From contig CAWJLG010000005.1 of assembly GCA_963843595.1 (NCBI GenBank), forward strand, positions 124,001-188,000: a stretch of 64,000 nucleotides of DNA, given 5' to 3'. The translations under genes were made by a program, and so were the position numbers. Below the pieces are notes generated by a model. It ran no database searches. It worked only from the letters and a program-made list of their open reading frames with translations, and was not told where the DNA came from. Shown here piece after piece: positions 43,565 to 53,050 of the stretch. The DNA comes from CAIWHR01 sp963843595 (GTDB taxonomy: Bacteria > Pseudomonadota > Gammaproteobacteria > Burkholderiales > Casimicrobiaceae). Numbering within the stretch: position 1 is the first letter of the stretch; the number at the start of each line of letters is the position of its first letter.

Positions 43565-45550
43565 ATGAAGGCCATGCCAAACATTCTCGTCCTCGCTGCG
43601 TTCGTCCTGCTGACCGCCACCCGGGCGGTCGCAGCCGAACAGCCTGCAACCGCGCCGTCCGACGCCGATTTCGTGGCCGCCCACGCAGCCTTCGAGCGCG
43701 GTGACCGGGCGCGGCTCGACGCGGTGGCGCCCCGGCTCGTCGGCCATGTGCTCGAGCCCTACGTCGAGTACTGGCGCCTCAAACTGCGGCTCGACACTGC
43801 GGGCGACGACGAGGTGCGCGGCTTCCTCGCGCGGTGGCCGAACACGCCGCTGGCCGACCGGCTGCGCGTCGAGTGGCTGAAGTCGCTGGGCAAGCGGGGG
43901 CTGTGGGACCAGTTCGCGCTCGATTGGCAGCCGTCCGGATCCGAGGACGTCGAACTTGCCTGCTACGGTGCGCAGTACCGACGCATCCAGGAGGGCGATT
44001 CGGCTCTCGCGGCTGCGAAGCCTTTGTGGTTCACCGGTCAGTCGACCCCGGATGCCTGCGAGCCGCTCTTCGCGGCGCTGATCGCCAGCAAGGAGCTTTC
44101 CGTTGCGGATCGGCGGGCACGTTTCCGGCTCGCGACAGAAGCCGGCAACGTCCGCCTCGCGCGCGCAATCGCCGCCGATCTTCCGCCCGACGATCGGATC
44201 ACGGTGCGCGAGTTTGCTGCCGTCGACGCGGACCCTGCCCGTGCGCTGCTGAAGGGTGATTTCCGCTGGAAGCGGCCGGGCGGCCGCGACCTCGCCCTCT
44301 ATGCACTGGAACGCGCGGCGCGTAGCGACGCGGCCGCTGTGCGTGCAGCGTGGGTGCGGCAACGCGTCCAGCTGCCGCCCGCCGATCGACTGTTCGGCAA
44401 CGCGCGAATCGCCTACCACGCGGCGCGGCAGCTGCTGCCGCAGGCCAACGCGTGGTATGCCGAGGCCGCAGGCGCGCCGCTGTCCGAGGCGCAGCACCAG
44501 TGGCGTGTGCGTGCCGCGCTTCGCGCCGGGGAGTGGCCCGACGTGCTGGCGGCGGTCGACGCCATGCCCGCGCCGATGGCGCAGGACCCGGCGTGGCGCT
44601 ATTGGCGTGCCCGGGCGCTTGCCGCGTCGGGCCGTACGGAAGAGGCCAACGCGATCTACGCCGTTTTGGCCGGCGAGTTCAACTTCTATGCGCTGCTCGC
44701 CGCCGAGGCGCTCGGCCGTGGCGCGGAGGCGATCCGCGACGCGCGAAGCACGCCGCTGCAACCGACGGCGGAGGAACTCGCGGCGTTCGCTGCCCGACCC
44801 GATGTCCGACGTGCGGTCAAGCTCGCCGAACTGGACCTGCGACCGGAGTCGCAGCGCGAGTGGATCGGCATCGTCCGCGGTCAGTCCGACGACGGGCTGC
44901 TGCTCGCTGCCGAATACGCGCGGCGCCAGGGACTCTACGACCGGGCGATCAATACGGCCGAACGGACCAGGACGCGCCACGACTTCGGCTTGCGGTACCT
45001 GATTCCGTTCCGGGAGCAATTCGCCACGGCGGCCCGCGACCAGGACGTCGACATCACGCTGCTGCTCGGCATCGCGCGTCAGGAGTCGCGCTTTGCGCCC
45101 GACATCGTCTCGTCCGCCGGCGCGGTGGGACTGATGCAGCTGATGCCCGGTACGGCGCGCTGGGTCGCGAAGCAATTGAGCCGCGCGGACTACCGACTCG
45201 CGCAAATCGGCGACATCGCAACCAACACACAGTTCGGGGCGTACTACTACAAGTACTGGCTGGAGCGCCTGGAGCGGCTGCCGGCGCTCGCGGCGGCCGC
45301 GTACAATGCGGGCCCGAACCGCGCGCAGGCCTGGCGCAATGGCGCACCCCTCGAGGGCGCGGTCTGGGTCGAGACCATCCCGTTCAACGAAACCCGCGAC
45401 TACGTCAAGAAGGTGCTCGCCAACGCGATGTTCTATGCGCGGGAACTCGGGCAGCCCTATGTGCCGCTCACGGCGCGACTGGGCACGGTCCCGCCCCGCG
45501 GCAACGGCACGGGAGACGCTGCGGTCGCCGCGGCCGCAGGCGGAATCTGA
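43565..45550 (+). CDS. slt: Soluble lytic murein transglycosylase
   Basis: Periplasmic enzyme that cleaves peptidoglycan with formation of 1,6-anhydro-muramic ends. From the ATG at 43565 (or 43574) it has 661 residues: a signal peptide ending in ATRAVAA, a long superhelical U/L domain rich in alpha helices, and the C-terminal SLT domain. Catalytic Glu507 is in IARQESRFAPDIVSS, followed by AGAVGLMQLMPGTA and the AAYNAGPNRAQAW segment. All family 1A lytic transglycosylase motifs are present. It begins a short run with the NDUFA9-like gene and cca. Confidence 0.93.
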   Translation: MKAMPNILVLAAFVLLTATRAVAAEQPATAPSDADFVAAHAAFERGDRARLDAVAPRLVGHVLEPYVEYWRLKLRLDTAGDDEVRGFLARWPNTPLADRLRVEWLKSLGKRGLWDQFALDWQPSGSEDVELACYGAQYRRIQEGDSALAAAKPLWFTGQSTPDACEPLFAALIASKELSVADRRARFRLATEAGNVRLARAIAADLPPDDRITVREFAAVDADPARALLKGDFRWKRPGGRDLALYALERAARSDAAAVRAAWVRQRVQLPPADRLFGNARIAYHAARQLLPQANAWYAEAAGAPLSEAQHQWRVRAALRAGEWPDVLAAVDAMPAPMAQDPAWRYWRARALAASGRTEEANAIYAVLAGEFNFYALLAAEALGRGAEAIRDARSTPLQPTAEELAAFAARPDVRRAVKLAELDLRPESQREWIGIVRGQSDDGLLLAAEYARRQGLYDRAINTAERTRTRHDFGLRYLIPFREQFATAARDQDVDITLLLGIARQESRFAPDIVSSAGAVGLMQLMPGTARWVAKQLSRADYRLAQIGDIATNTQFGAYYYKYWLERLERLPALAAAAYNAGPNRAQAWRNGAPLEGAVWVETIPFNETRDYVKKVLANAMFYARELGQPYVPLTARLGTVPPRGNGTGDAAVAAAAGGI

Positions 45551-45552
45551 CC

Positions 45553-46494
45553 GTGGCGACGCGTACGGTCCTGATGGTCGGGGGCAGCGGCTTTGTCGGC
45601 CGTCATGTCGTCGCGCAACTCGCCGCCGCCGGCCATCGCGTCGTGGTCCCGACGCGCCGCCGCGACAACGCGCGCGAACTCATCCTCCTTCCCACCGTCG
45701 ACGTCGTCGAGGCTGACGTCAACGAACCCGCCGCACTGGGACGTCTGGCGCGCGGCGCCGACGCGGTCATCAATCTGGTCGGCATCATCAACGAGATGGA
45801 CGGAGCGACGTTCGCGCGCGCGCATGTCGAACTCACCCGGAACGTCATTGCCGCCTGCAGCGCCGCCGGGATCCGGCGGCTGCTGCAGATGAGCGCGTTG
45901 AACGCGGATCCCGCCGGACCGAGCCGCTATCTGCGGTCGAAGGGAGAGGCGGAAGCGGCGATCGCGGCCTCCGGGCTCGACTGGACGATCTTCCAGCCCT
46001 CGGTGATCTTCGGCCGCGAGGACTCGTTCCTGAACCTGTTCGCGCGCCTGGTACGGGCGTTTCCCGTCGTGCCGCTCGCCGGCGCGGAGGTCCGGTTCCA
46101 GCCCGTTTACGTCGGCGACGTCGCCGCGTGCTTCGTCGGCGCGCTGGACAACGATCCGTCTATCGGAAGGAAGTTTCCGCTGTGCGGACCGAAGGTGTAT
46201 ACGCTGCGCGAGCTCGTGCGCTACGTCGGCGAGGTCACCGGTGCCGAGCGGCCGATCGTTCCGCTGGGCGGTGCGCTCGCCAGGTTGCAGGCGACCGCGC
46301 TCGAGTTCCTGCCCGGCAAGCTGATGAGCCGGGACAATCTCGCGTCGATGACAATCGACAGCGTGTGCGGCTGCGAATTCCCCACACTGTTCGGCGTCAC
46401 CCCCACGGCGCTGGAAGCGGTTGCCCCGGATTATCTGTCGCCCGAAGCGGTCAGGAGCCGCTACGACGCCTATCGTACGCACGGCGGCCGCTGA
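45553..46494 (+). CDS. Complex I NDUFA9-subunit-like epimerase-fold protein
   Basis: Atypical SDR of 313 residues from a GTG at 45553, two bases after the slt stop. The NAD(P)-binding glycine motif is VLMVGGSGFVGRHVVAQL, then NLVGIINEMDG and SRYLRSKGEAEAAIAASGLDW, a pattern seen in the NDUFA9-like group where the catalytic Tyr-x-x-x-Lys is partly kept (Tyr in RYLRSK). Bacterial members are thought to handle ubiquinone or NAD-linked steps, but the reaction is unknown. Its linkage to coq7 nearby fits a quinone connection only weakly. Confidence 0.82.
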   Translation: MATRTVLMVGGSGFVGRHVVAQLAAAGHRVVVPTRRRDNARELILLPTVDVVEADVNEPAALGRLARGADAVINLVGIINEMDGATFARAHVELTRNVIAACSAAGIRRLLQMSALNADPAGPSRYLRSKGEAEAAIAASGLDWTIFQPSVIFGREDSFLNLFARLVRAFPVVPLAGAEVRFQPVYVGDVAACFVGALDNDPSIGRKFPLCGPKVYTLRELVRYVGEVTGAERPIVPLGGALARLQATALEFLPGKLMSRDNLASMTIDSVCGCEFPTLFGVTPTALEAVAPDYLSPEAVRSRYDAYRTHGGR

Positions 46495-46511
46495 CCGCAT
46501 CGGTGGCCGCG

Positions 46512-47819
46512 ATGTCCCGCCGCACGCGTGCCCGCCAGGCTGTGAAGACCTACCGTGTCGGCGGGTCGGTGCGAGACGAGATGCTCGGACTTCCCGTCGC
46601 CGACCGTGACTGGGTTGTCGTGGGTGCGACGCCGGAAACGCTGCTGGCCTCGGGCTACCGCCCGGTAGGCAAGGATTTTCCGGTGTTCCTACACCCGGAC
46701 ACGCAGGAGGAATATGCGCTCGCCCGCACGGAGCGCAAGCACGGCCGCGGCTACCGGGGTTTCGAGTTCTTCGCCTCGCCCGACGTGACGCTCGAAGAGG
46801 ACCTGAAACGCCGCGACCTGACGATCAACGCGATGGCCCGTGCGGACGACGGCACGCTCGTCGACCCATTCGGCGGGGAGGCGGATCTTCGTGCCGGCGT
46901 TCTGCGCCACGTCTCGGCCGCGTTTGCGGAAGACCCTCTTCGTGTCCTGCGCGTGGCGCGCTTCGCGGCTCGCTTCGGGTTCGTCGTCGCGCCCGAAACG
47001 GAGGCCCTGATGCGCGAGCTGGTGCGCTCGGGCGAGCTCGCGACACTGGCGCCGGAGCGCGTCTGGCAGGAGCTCGCGCGTGGCCTGATGGAACCGCATC
47101 CTGCGCGGATGCTCGCCGTGCTGCGCGGCTGCGGGGCGTTGGCGCAGCTGCTGCCGGAGGTCGATGCGCTGTTCGGCGTGCCGCAGCCGCAGGACTCGCA
47201 TCCGGAGATCGACACCGGCGTCCATATCGGCCTGGTGCTCGAGTACGCGGCACGCCGCGAATTCCCGTTGCCGGTGCGCTACGCGGCGTTGACCCACGAC
47301 CTGGGCAAGGCGCATTCACGGCCCGAAGACTGGCCGCGGCACATCGGACACGAGGCGCGCAGCGTGCGGCTGGTCGAGAAGCTCTCCGCGCGCCTGCGCG
47401 TTCCGGTCGAATGCAGGGACGCGGCGCGGCTCAACGCGCGCTGGCACGGTGTCGTTCACCGTGCCGCGGAACTGCGTCCGGCGACGTTGCTCGACCTGCT
47501 CGCGGCAGCCGATGCGATGCGTCGTCCCGAGCGGCTCGACACGCTGCTCGCCGCGTGCGAATGCGATGCGATGTCGCGTCCCGGCGCCACGGGAGGCTAC
47601 CCGCCTGCGCGGATCGTGCTGGGCGCACTGGCCGCGGCGAGGCGCGTGAATGCGGGCGCCATCGCGCGACGCATCGCGGGCACAGCGGCGAAAGACAGGA
47701 CAGGCGCCCCCGATGCGATCGCCAAGGCGGTGCGCGCCGCACGGCTGGCGGCGCTGCGGGACTGGAAGCGCGCGCAGCCAGGTCGCGGGAATGACCGTGC
47801 CGCGAATCAGATGCGGTAG
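46512..47819 (+). CDS. cca: Multifunctional CCA-adding tRNA nucleotidyltransferase/HD phosphohydrolase
   Basis: Adds or repairs the CCA tail of tRNAs. The 435-residue protein has the class II nucleotidyltransferase head with TYRVGGSVRDEMLGL and the catalytic Asp pair in VADRDWVVVG. RRDLTINAMA comes next, then the RNA-binding ERVWQELARGL region, and a C-terminal HD domain (TGVHIGLVLEYA, ALTHDLGKAHS) that gives phosphatase/phosphodiesterase activity in gammaproteobacterial and betaproteobacterial enzymes. Start ATG at 46512; a GTG at 46503 is possible. Its end overlaps the convergent coq7 end by 13 bases. Confidence 0.93.
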   Translation: MSRRTRARQAVKTYRVGGSVRDEMLGLPVADRDWVVVGATPETLLASGYRPVGKDFPVFLHPDTQEEYALARTERKHGRGYRGFEFFASPDVTLEEDLKRRDLTINAMARADDGTLVDPFGGEADLRAGVLRHVSAAFAEDPLRVLRVARFAARFGFVVAPETEALMRELVRSGELATLAPERVWQELARGLMEPHPARMLAVLRGCGALAQLLPEVDALFGVPQPQDSHPEIDTGVHIGLVLEYAARREFPLPVRYAALTHDLGKAHSRPEDWPRHIGHEARSVRLVEKLSARLRVPVECRDAARLNARWHGVVHRAAELRPATLLDLLAAADAMRRPERLDTLLAACECDAMSRPGATGGYPPARIVLGALAAARRVNAGAIARRIAGTAAKDRTGAPDAIAKAVRAARLAALRDWKRAQPGRGNDRAANQMR

Positions 47820-48427
47820 GCGACCGCTCGCATGACGTCCGCAGCCACGCGCATCAGGCCCCTTATCGGCGCCGGCAGATCGACCGCACCGGCAGCCAGC
47901 GCCATCGCGCCGTGGCGCGCTTCGTCGACGCGCATCTGCTCGACGATGGCCCGGCTCTTCGCGTCGGCAGGCGGAAGCCGGTCCATGTGGCCGGTCAGGT
48001 GCTCCTCGACTTGACGCTCGGTTTCGACGACAAAGCCCAGATTGACGCGGTCGCCGGCAACGCCCGCCGCAACGCCGATCGCGAACGAGCCCGCGTACCA
48101 CAGCGGATTGAGCAGCGAGCTGCGGTCGTCGAGCTCGACCAGACGCTGGTGGGTCCAGGCGAGGTGCTCCTCCTCCTCCCGCGCCGCCTGCGCGAACTCA
48201 TCGCGAATCCGGGGATCGCGCGCGACAAGCGCCTGCGCGGCATACAGCGCCTGCGCGCAGACCTCGCCGGTGTGATTGACACGCATCAGCCCGGCCGCGT
48301 GGCGCCGCTCCTCCGGAGGCAGGTCGACGTCGGGCAGCGACGTACCCGGCACCGGGCGGCTCGTCGAAGGGTGCCCGGCCAGCGTACGCAGGGCGCGGTC
48401 GAAACTGACGATCAGGTCGTCGATCAT
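47807..48427 (-). CDS. coq7: Demethoxyubiquinone hydroxylase (2-polyprenyl-3-methyl-6-methoxy-1,4-benzoquinol monooxygenase)
   Basis: Diiron hydroxylase for the penultimate ubiquinone step, at the inner membrane. The 206-residue protein keeps the carboxylate-bridged diiron motifs: GLMRVNHTGEVCAQALY, EEEEHLAWTHQRL and the C-terminal MRVDEARHGAMAL. It is a short, single-domain member as in other betaproteobacteria. It runs opposite to cca with a 13-base tail overlap, and is downstream of the porin on the same strand but separated from it by a terminator. Confidence 0.94.
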   Translation of the reverse strand: MIDDLIVSFDRALRTLAGHPSTSRPVPGTSLPDVDLPPEERRHAAGLMRVNHTGEVCAQALYAAQALVARDPRIRDEFAQAAREEEEHLAWTHQRLVELDDRSSLLNPLWYAGSFAIGVAAGVAGDRVNLGFVVETERQVEEHLTGHMDRLPPADAKSRAIVEQMRVDEARHGAMALAAGAVDLPAPIRGLMRVAADVMRAVAYRI

Positions 48428-48466
48428 CGCGTCATCGTACCAAAACTCACGCCACAGCGGACGCCG

Positions 48467-48496
48467 AAAAAAGAACGGGCGCCCGAAGGCGCCCGT
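48467..48496 (-). terminator. Rho-independent terminator of the porin gene
   Basis: On the minus strand ACGGGCGCC, loop TTCG, GGCGCCCGT, then TCTTTTTT: a 9-base perfect stem with a stable UUCG tetraloop and a T-tract. It begins 44 bases past the porin stop and separates the porin from coq7 downstream. Shape and position are textbook. Confidence 0.88.
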
Positions 48497-48539
48497 CCGC
48501 GGTACAGCCCGGCCGAAGCCGGATCGCGATTCGCTTCTC

Positions 48540-49633
48540 TTAGAAGAAGTGGACCGCGCCGAACACCCAGCCGGCCGGCTTGCCGCCGACGGCGATCGAG
48601 TACGGGTTGATGTTGAACGTGTACGACGCCTGCTCGCTGTTGTTGATCTTGACGTAGCCGGCGTAGGTCAGCGTGCGCTTCGACAGCGGGTACGTGTAGC
48701 TGATTTCGTACTGCTGCGAATCGGTCTGGTCGCCCTTCGCCAGGCCCGCGACGCGCGAGCCGTCGGCCGCGCTGCCCGTGCCCTTGGCCGCATCGCCGTA
48801 GAAGACATACACTTGGCCCGGACCCGCCGGAACCGTGACGCCGAGGCCCCAGAAGTTGCGCTTGATGTCGCCCGACAGCACTTCGTACTTCATGACTTCG
48901 TACACGGCGCCCACGCGGACAACACCGAAGTCATAGCCACCGGCCACCGAGAGCGCGGAGTCGCTCTTGCCGGCGAGTACCGGGTGTTGTTGTGCTGTTC
49001 GTACGCGATGCCCAGCTGGATCGGGCCGTTGTTGTAGAAGCCGCCCGTGCTCCACACGCCGGCGTTCGACGCGGCGCCCGGGGTCGGCGCGTAGCCGCCG
49101 TACTGGACGCTGGCCGTGAAGCCCTTCATGTTCGGCGTGTCGTAACGGACCGAGTTCTGCAGCCGGTCGTCGAAGCCGCCGCTCTGCGGCTGGCCGGCGA
49201 AGCCCTGCGCCCACAGCGACGCGGTCGACAGGATCGAGGTCGTCAGCGTCGGGACGTTACCGAAGATCGGGTGAATGTCGTCGTACGGGGCCAGGAAGCG
49301 GCCCATCTTGAACGTACCCCACGCGCCCTGCAGGCCGACGAAGGACTCGCGGCCGGCCAGCGTGCCGCCCGACTGCGCCGGGTTGATCGACGACTCGACC
49401 TGGAAGATCGCCGAAAGACCGCCACCCAAGGCTTCCGTGCCACGGATACCGAAACGCGACGAGTTGCTGCCGAGCCGGTAGACGTTAGGGTTCGTGCCGT
49501 TCGCCTGTTTGCCGTTGACGAACTCGACGTCCAGATTGACGCGACCGTACAGCGTCACGTTCGCGGTCTGCGCTTGTGCCAGCGGGGCAGCCAGCAGGCC
49601 CGCGATGGCGACAGCGACAAGCTTCTTGTTCAT
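48540..49633 (-). CDS. General porin (OmpC/Porin_4 family), frameshifted
   Basis: Outer-membrane trimeric porin for passive diffusion of small solutes. Start at 49633 with AGGAGAGAC upstream; signal peptide cleaved after LAAPLAQAQT. The mature start NVTLYGRVNLDVEFVNG and the loop sequence LGSNSSRFGIRGTEALGGG are typical of betaproteobacterial porins, and the protein ends in Phe as beta-barrels do (GAVHFF). The sequence changes frame near 48978: HNNTRYS in the first frame joins GKSDSALSVAGGYDFG in the second. One base appears to be missing; repaired length is about 364 residues, normal for the family. Highly expressed porins are rarely broken, so an indel error is suspected. Confidence 0.86.
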
Positions 49634-50053
49634 GAAGTCTCTCCTCTAACGGATAAAATTGGCAAGGAAACAGGCCATTGCGCTTGCCGTCTGAACCTTC
49701 TCAGGGATGTCGAGAAGTTGCGACCATTGTGCCAAATCGTCCAATCGCGTGGCAAGGTAAAGTCCGACTGTCCCGGCATGGGGGACGCCCTTGTTGTTAA
49801 AACGCGACAGGCAAGGCCAGCTGACGGGCGCCCGATGTCGCGAAACGGTGCGGATGGTTACGCGAAGCACCGTCGATAACGCCATGATCAGCATGCATAA
49901 ATTACAAAATCCTCATCGCGACGGCCCGCCGGCGCATTCGCGGGCCTATTTGGCCTGTTTTGCCAAAAGGAATCGCCCTCGCCCGAATCACTTTCGCACG
50001 CGCCGAGCGCTCTGTGCGAAATCCCTGGAAATCGATTGCGACCGGGCCCTGGG
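49634..50053. other. Porin upstream region, no gene seen
   Basis: A 420-base divergent gap between the porin (-) and the glycosyltransferase (+). It is less GC-rich than the surroundings, in particular near 49640-49670 and 49880-49915, as expected for a regulated porin leader. No convincing -35/-10 pair, small protein, tRNA or strong hairpin was recognised. An OmpR-type or sRNA-controlled leader is possible but not visible. Confidence 0.5.
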
Positions 50054-51058
50054 ATGACGGGCTTTTGGGCAATTTCCGGACCGATGGTGCTGGCGGCGTG
50101 TGCCCTCGCCGTCCTGTTCCATTGGCGCGACAGGATGCCGCATGACCGCCCCAACGCACGATCGTTGCACGAACGCCCGATGCTTCGGGTGGGGGGTCTG
50201 TCGATCTGGGCGGGTTGCCTGCCGGCGGCAATCGCGGCTATCGATGCGATCCCGGGCGGCGCCGTGACACTCGCCGCCGCCGTTGTGGTCGCGGCCGTGT
50301 CGCTGCTCGATGACTGGCGTGGCGTGCGTGCCCGGACCAGGCTAGCCGTGCAACTGCTCGCTGCGGCAGCGGTGGCGTCGGTGATCGTCGATGTGCACGG
50401 TGCGACCGCGTTCGGAGCCCAATGGCCGCGCTGGGCCGGCATCGCGGTCGGCGCCGTCGCGATCGCCTGGTCGGCGAACCTGTACAACTTCATGGACGGC
50501 AGCGACGGGCTCGCCGCGGCGATGACGGTCGCCGGCTTCGCGACCTACGGCATTGCGGCGTGGTTCGCCGGTGCGTCGCCGCTGGCCGCCTTTGCGGTTG
50601 CTGCGGCGACGCTGCCGTTGCTCGCGCTGAACTGGCCACCGGCCCGCGTGTTCATGGGCGACGTCGGTGCGGTGCCGCTGGGTTTTCTGGCTGCGACATT
50701 TGGTCTCACCGGATGGCGTGCGGGGATCTGGCCCGCGTGGTTCCCGCTGCTCGTGTTCCTGCCCTTCATCGCCGACGCGAGCGTCACGGTCGTCCGCCGG
50801 CTGATGCGCCGGGAGCGCCTCTGGGAAGCCCATCGCGAGCACTACTATCAGCGACTCCACCGGCTCGGCGCGGGGCACCGCGGAACATTGCTGTTCTTCG
50901 GTGTTCTGATGACAGGTACCGCGACTTCCGCACTGTTCACGCTGGCCAGCGACGCGACGGTTGGATGGCTGGTCCTCGGCGCGTGGTGCGTGGTTTTTTT
51001 CCTGCTCTTTGCCGGCATTGATTATCATTGGAACCGACGCACCCCGGCCTCAAGATGA
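50054..51058 (+). CDS. MraY/WecA-like polyprenyl-phosphate glycosyl-1-phosphate transferase
   Basis: Polytopic enzyme that places a sugar phosphate on undecaprenyl phosphate to begin a surface glycan, 334 residues with about ten hydrophobic segments. The catalytic acidic motif is in ANLYNFMDGSDGLAAAM near residues 143-159, and the Mg/UDP-sugar motif VFMGDVGAVPLGFL follows; the cytoplasmic HREHYYQRLHRLGAGH loop is also recognisable. The start at 50054 reads MTGFWAISG. It overlaps the next gene by four bases (ATGA). Sugar not deducible; GlcNAc or an N-acetylated dideoxysugar is likely. Confidence 0.87.
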   Translation: MTGFWAISGPMVLAACALAVLFHWRDRMPHDRPNARSLHERPMLRVGGLSIWAGCLPAAIAAIDAIPGGAVTLAAAVVVAAVSLLDDWRGVRARTRLAVQLLAAAAVASVIVDVHGATAFGAQWPRWAGIAVGAVAIAWSANLYNFMDGSDGLAAAMTVAGFATYGIAAWFAGASPLAAFAVAAATLPLLALNWPPARVFMGDVGAVPLGFLAATFGLTGWRAGIWPAWFPLLVFLPFIADASVTVVRRLMRRERLWEAHREHYYQRLHRLGAGHRGTLLFFGVLMTGTATSALFTLASDATVGWLVLGAWCVVFFLLFAGIDYHWNRRTPASR

Positions 51059-52968
51059 AGCAACCCCAAAACTGGCGCGCCTGGCTCGCTTTCCTGCATG
51101 ACCTCTGCGCTGCGACCCTAGCCTGGGTCGCAATATACTGGCTCCGATTCAATCTCGATTTCGGCGAGCCGTATCTCGCCGACATGTGGTGGACGCTCGC
51201 GTGGATCGTCCCGCTCCAAGGCGGAATCTTCCTCGCCTTCGGCCTCTACCGCGGGCTCTGGCGCTTCGCGAGCATGCCCGACCTGCAGCGAATCGTGCTC
51301 GCCGCCGGGCTGGGTGCGCTGCTCATTCCACTGGTTCTGGTGATGCTTCAGCTGCAGGCAGTGGTGCCGCGCAGCGTGCTGATCTTCTACCCGGTCGTGC
51401 TGATCTTCCTGATGGCCGGCGACCGGTTCGCGTACCGGATCTGGAAGGAGCACAGGCTCTACAGTCCCTTCGCCGCGCTGGGCGAGCCGGTGCTGATCAT
51501 CGGGGCGGGCGAGGCGGGTGCGCGGCTGACCTACGAGTTCGCCCGCAGCCGGCAATGGCGCGTGGTTGGCCTGCTCGACGACGACCCGGCCAAGCAGGGG
51601 CGCCTTCTGCGCAACGTGAACGTGCTGGGCCCGATCGGCGGATTGGCGTTCTGGGCGCGCAAGTTCGGCGTGCGCAAAGTCATCATCGCCCTGCCCTCGG
51701 CCGACCACGGTGTCCGGCGCCGAGTCGCGGAGATCTGCGCCGACAACGGACTCGAGGCGCTGACGGTTCCGTCGTACGAGGACCTCATCAGCGGGCGGTC
51801 GGCGTTGACGACGATCCGCACGATCGAGCTCGACGACCTGCTGGGCCGCGATCCGGTCGTGCTGGACAACGACGGACTCGCCGAGTGGCTCGGCAACCGC
51901 GTGGTGCTGGTAACCGGCGCCGGCGGCTCCATCGGTGCCGAATTGTGCCGGCAGATCGCGCGGTTCCGGCCGGCGCGGCTCGTTCTCTTCGACATTTCCG
52001 AAGCCGCGGTCTACGAGATCCAGATCGCGCTCCGCGACGCATTCCCGCAGCTGCCCATGGCGGCCGTCGTCGGCGACGTGAAGCACGCCGCGCTGGTGGA
52101 GGAGGTGCTCGCACGCGAGCGCCCGCATGTGATCTTCCACGCGGCGGCCTACAAGCACGTCCCGCTGATGGAGGAGACCAATGCGTGGCAGGCGGTGCGC
52201 AACAATGCCTACGGGACCTGGGTGCTCGCACGCGCGGCCATCGCGGCGAAGGTCGAGAAATTCGTGCTGGTGTCGACCGACAAGGCGGTGAATCCGACGA
52301 ACGTGATGGGCGCGACGAAGCGGCTCGCCGAAGTCGTCTGCCAGAGCCTGCGGGGCGCGGGCACGCAGTTCGTGCTGGTCCGCTTCGGCAACGTCTTCGG
52401 CAGCGCCGGCAGCGTCATTCCGCGATTTCGCGAGCAGATCGCGCGCGGCGGCCCGGTCACGGTCACTCATCCGAACATCACACGCTATTTCATGTCGCTT
52501 TCCGAGGCCACGCAGCTGTTGCTGCAGGCCGGCCTGCAGGGCAAGGGAGGCGAGATTCTCGTGCTCGACATGGGCGAGCCGGTGCGCATCGTCGATCTCG
52601 CCCACGACATGATCAAGCTGTCGGGGGCCGACCCGGACCGGATTCCGATCGTGTTCACGGGCCTGCGGCCGGGCGAGAAGCTCTACGAAGAACCGCTGGC
52701 ATCGGAGGAGGCAACGCTGCCCACGCCACATCCGAAGCTGCGCATCGCGCAGGCCCGCGACACCAGCGGCGATGCGGTCGCGAGGATGGTAGCGTGGTGC
52801 GAGCGCGACCGTGCGGCCGATGACGCCGAAGTGCGTGCGCGGCTCAAGTCCTGGATTCCGGAGTACGCTCCATCGGCCGGCGCGCCGGTGAAACCGATTC
52901 CGGCGGAATCCTCGGTGGAAGCAACGAAGGAACCGCTGCCGCTGCGCGCTCCGCGCCGCGCCCGCTGA
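51055..52968 (+). CDS. CapD-like polysaccharide biosynthesis protein (nucleoside-diphosphate sugar epimerase/dehydratase)
   Basis: Membrane-anchored UDP-GlcNAc 4,6-dehydratase/epimerase-like protein, 637 residues. Four membrane helices (about 10-120) are followed by a degenerate Rossmann domain (VLIIGAGEAGARLTYEFAR). The catalytic domain comes next with VLVTGAGGSIGAELCRQ and STDKAVNPTNVMGATKR; PGEKLYEEPL near the end is diagnostic. Homologues (WbpM/FlmA/PglF type) make UDP-2-acetamido-4-keto-2,6-dideoxyhexoses used for O-antigen or capsule. It is co-translated with the WecA-like gene. No aminotransferase is adjacent. Confidence 0.9.
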   Translation: MKQPQNWRAWLAFLHDLCAATLAWVAIYWLRFNLDFGEPYLADMWWTLAWIVPLQGGIFLAFGLYRGLWRFASMPDLQRIVLAAGLGALLIPLVLVMLQLQAVVPRSVLIFYPVVLIFLMAGDRFAYRIWKEHRLYSPFAALGEPVLIIGAGEAGARLTYEFARSRQWRVVGLLDDDPAKQGRLLRNVNVLGPIGGLAFWARKFGVRKVIIALPSADHGVRRRVAEICADNGLEALTVPSYEDLISGRSALTTIRTIELDDLLGRDPVVLDNDGLAEWLGNRVVLVTGAGGSIGAELCRQIARFRPARLVLFDISEAAVYEIQIALRDAFPQLPMAAVVGDVKHAALVEEVLARERPHVIFHAAAYKHVPLMEETNAWQAVRNNAYGTWVLARAAIAAKVEKFVLVSTDKAVNPTNVMGATKRLAEVVCQSLRGAGTQFVLVRFGNVFGSAGSVIPRFREQIARGGPVTVTHPNITRYFMSLSEATQLLLQAGLQGKGGEILVLDMGEPVRIVDLAHDMIKLSGADPDRIPIVFTGLRPGEKLYEEPLASEEATLPTPHPKLRIAQARDTSGDAVARMVAWCERDRAADDAEVRARLKSWIPEYAPSAGAPVKPIPAESSVEATKEPLPLRAPRRAR

Positions 52969-53050
52969 CGGACGCCGCGCCGCCTCCCGGTGCCACGAAG
53001 ACGCTGTGCCGATTGTGCATCGACGCGATGCGCAACCGGACGTCCACGCT

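Noticed and set aside
49634..50053. Porin leader searched for a small RNA or tRNA gene
   Set aside because: No cloverleaf, no promoter-terminator pair and no conserved motif could be recognised.
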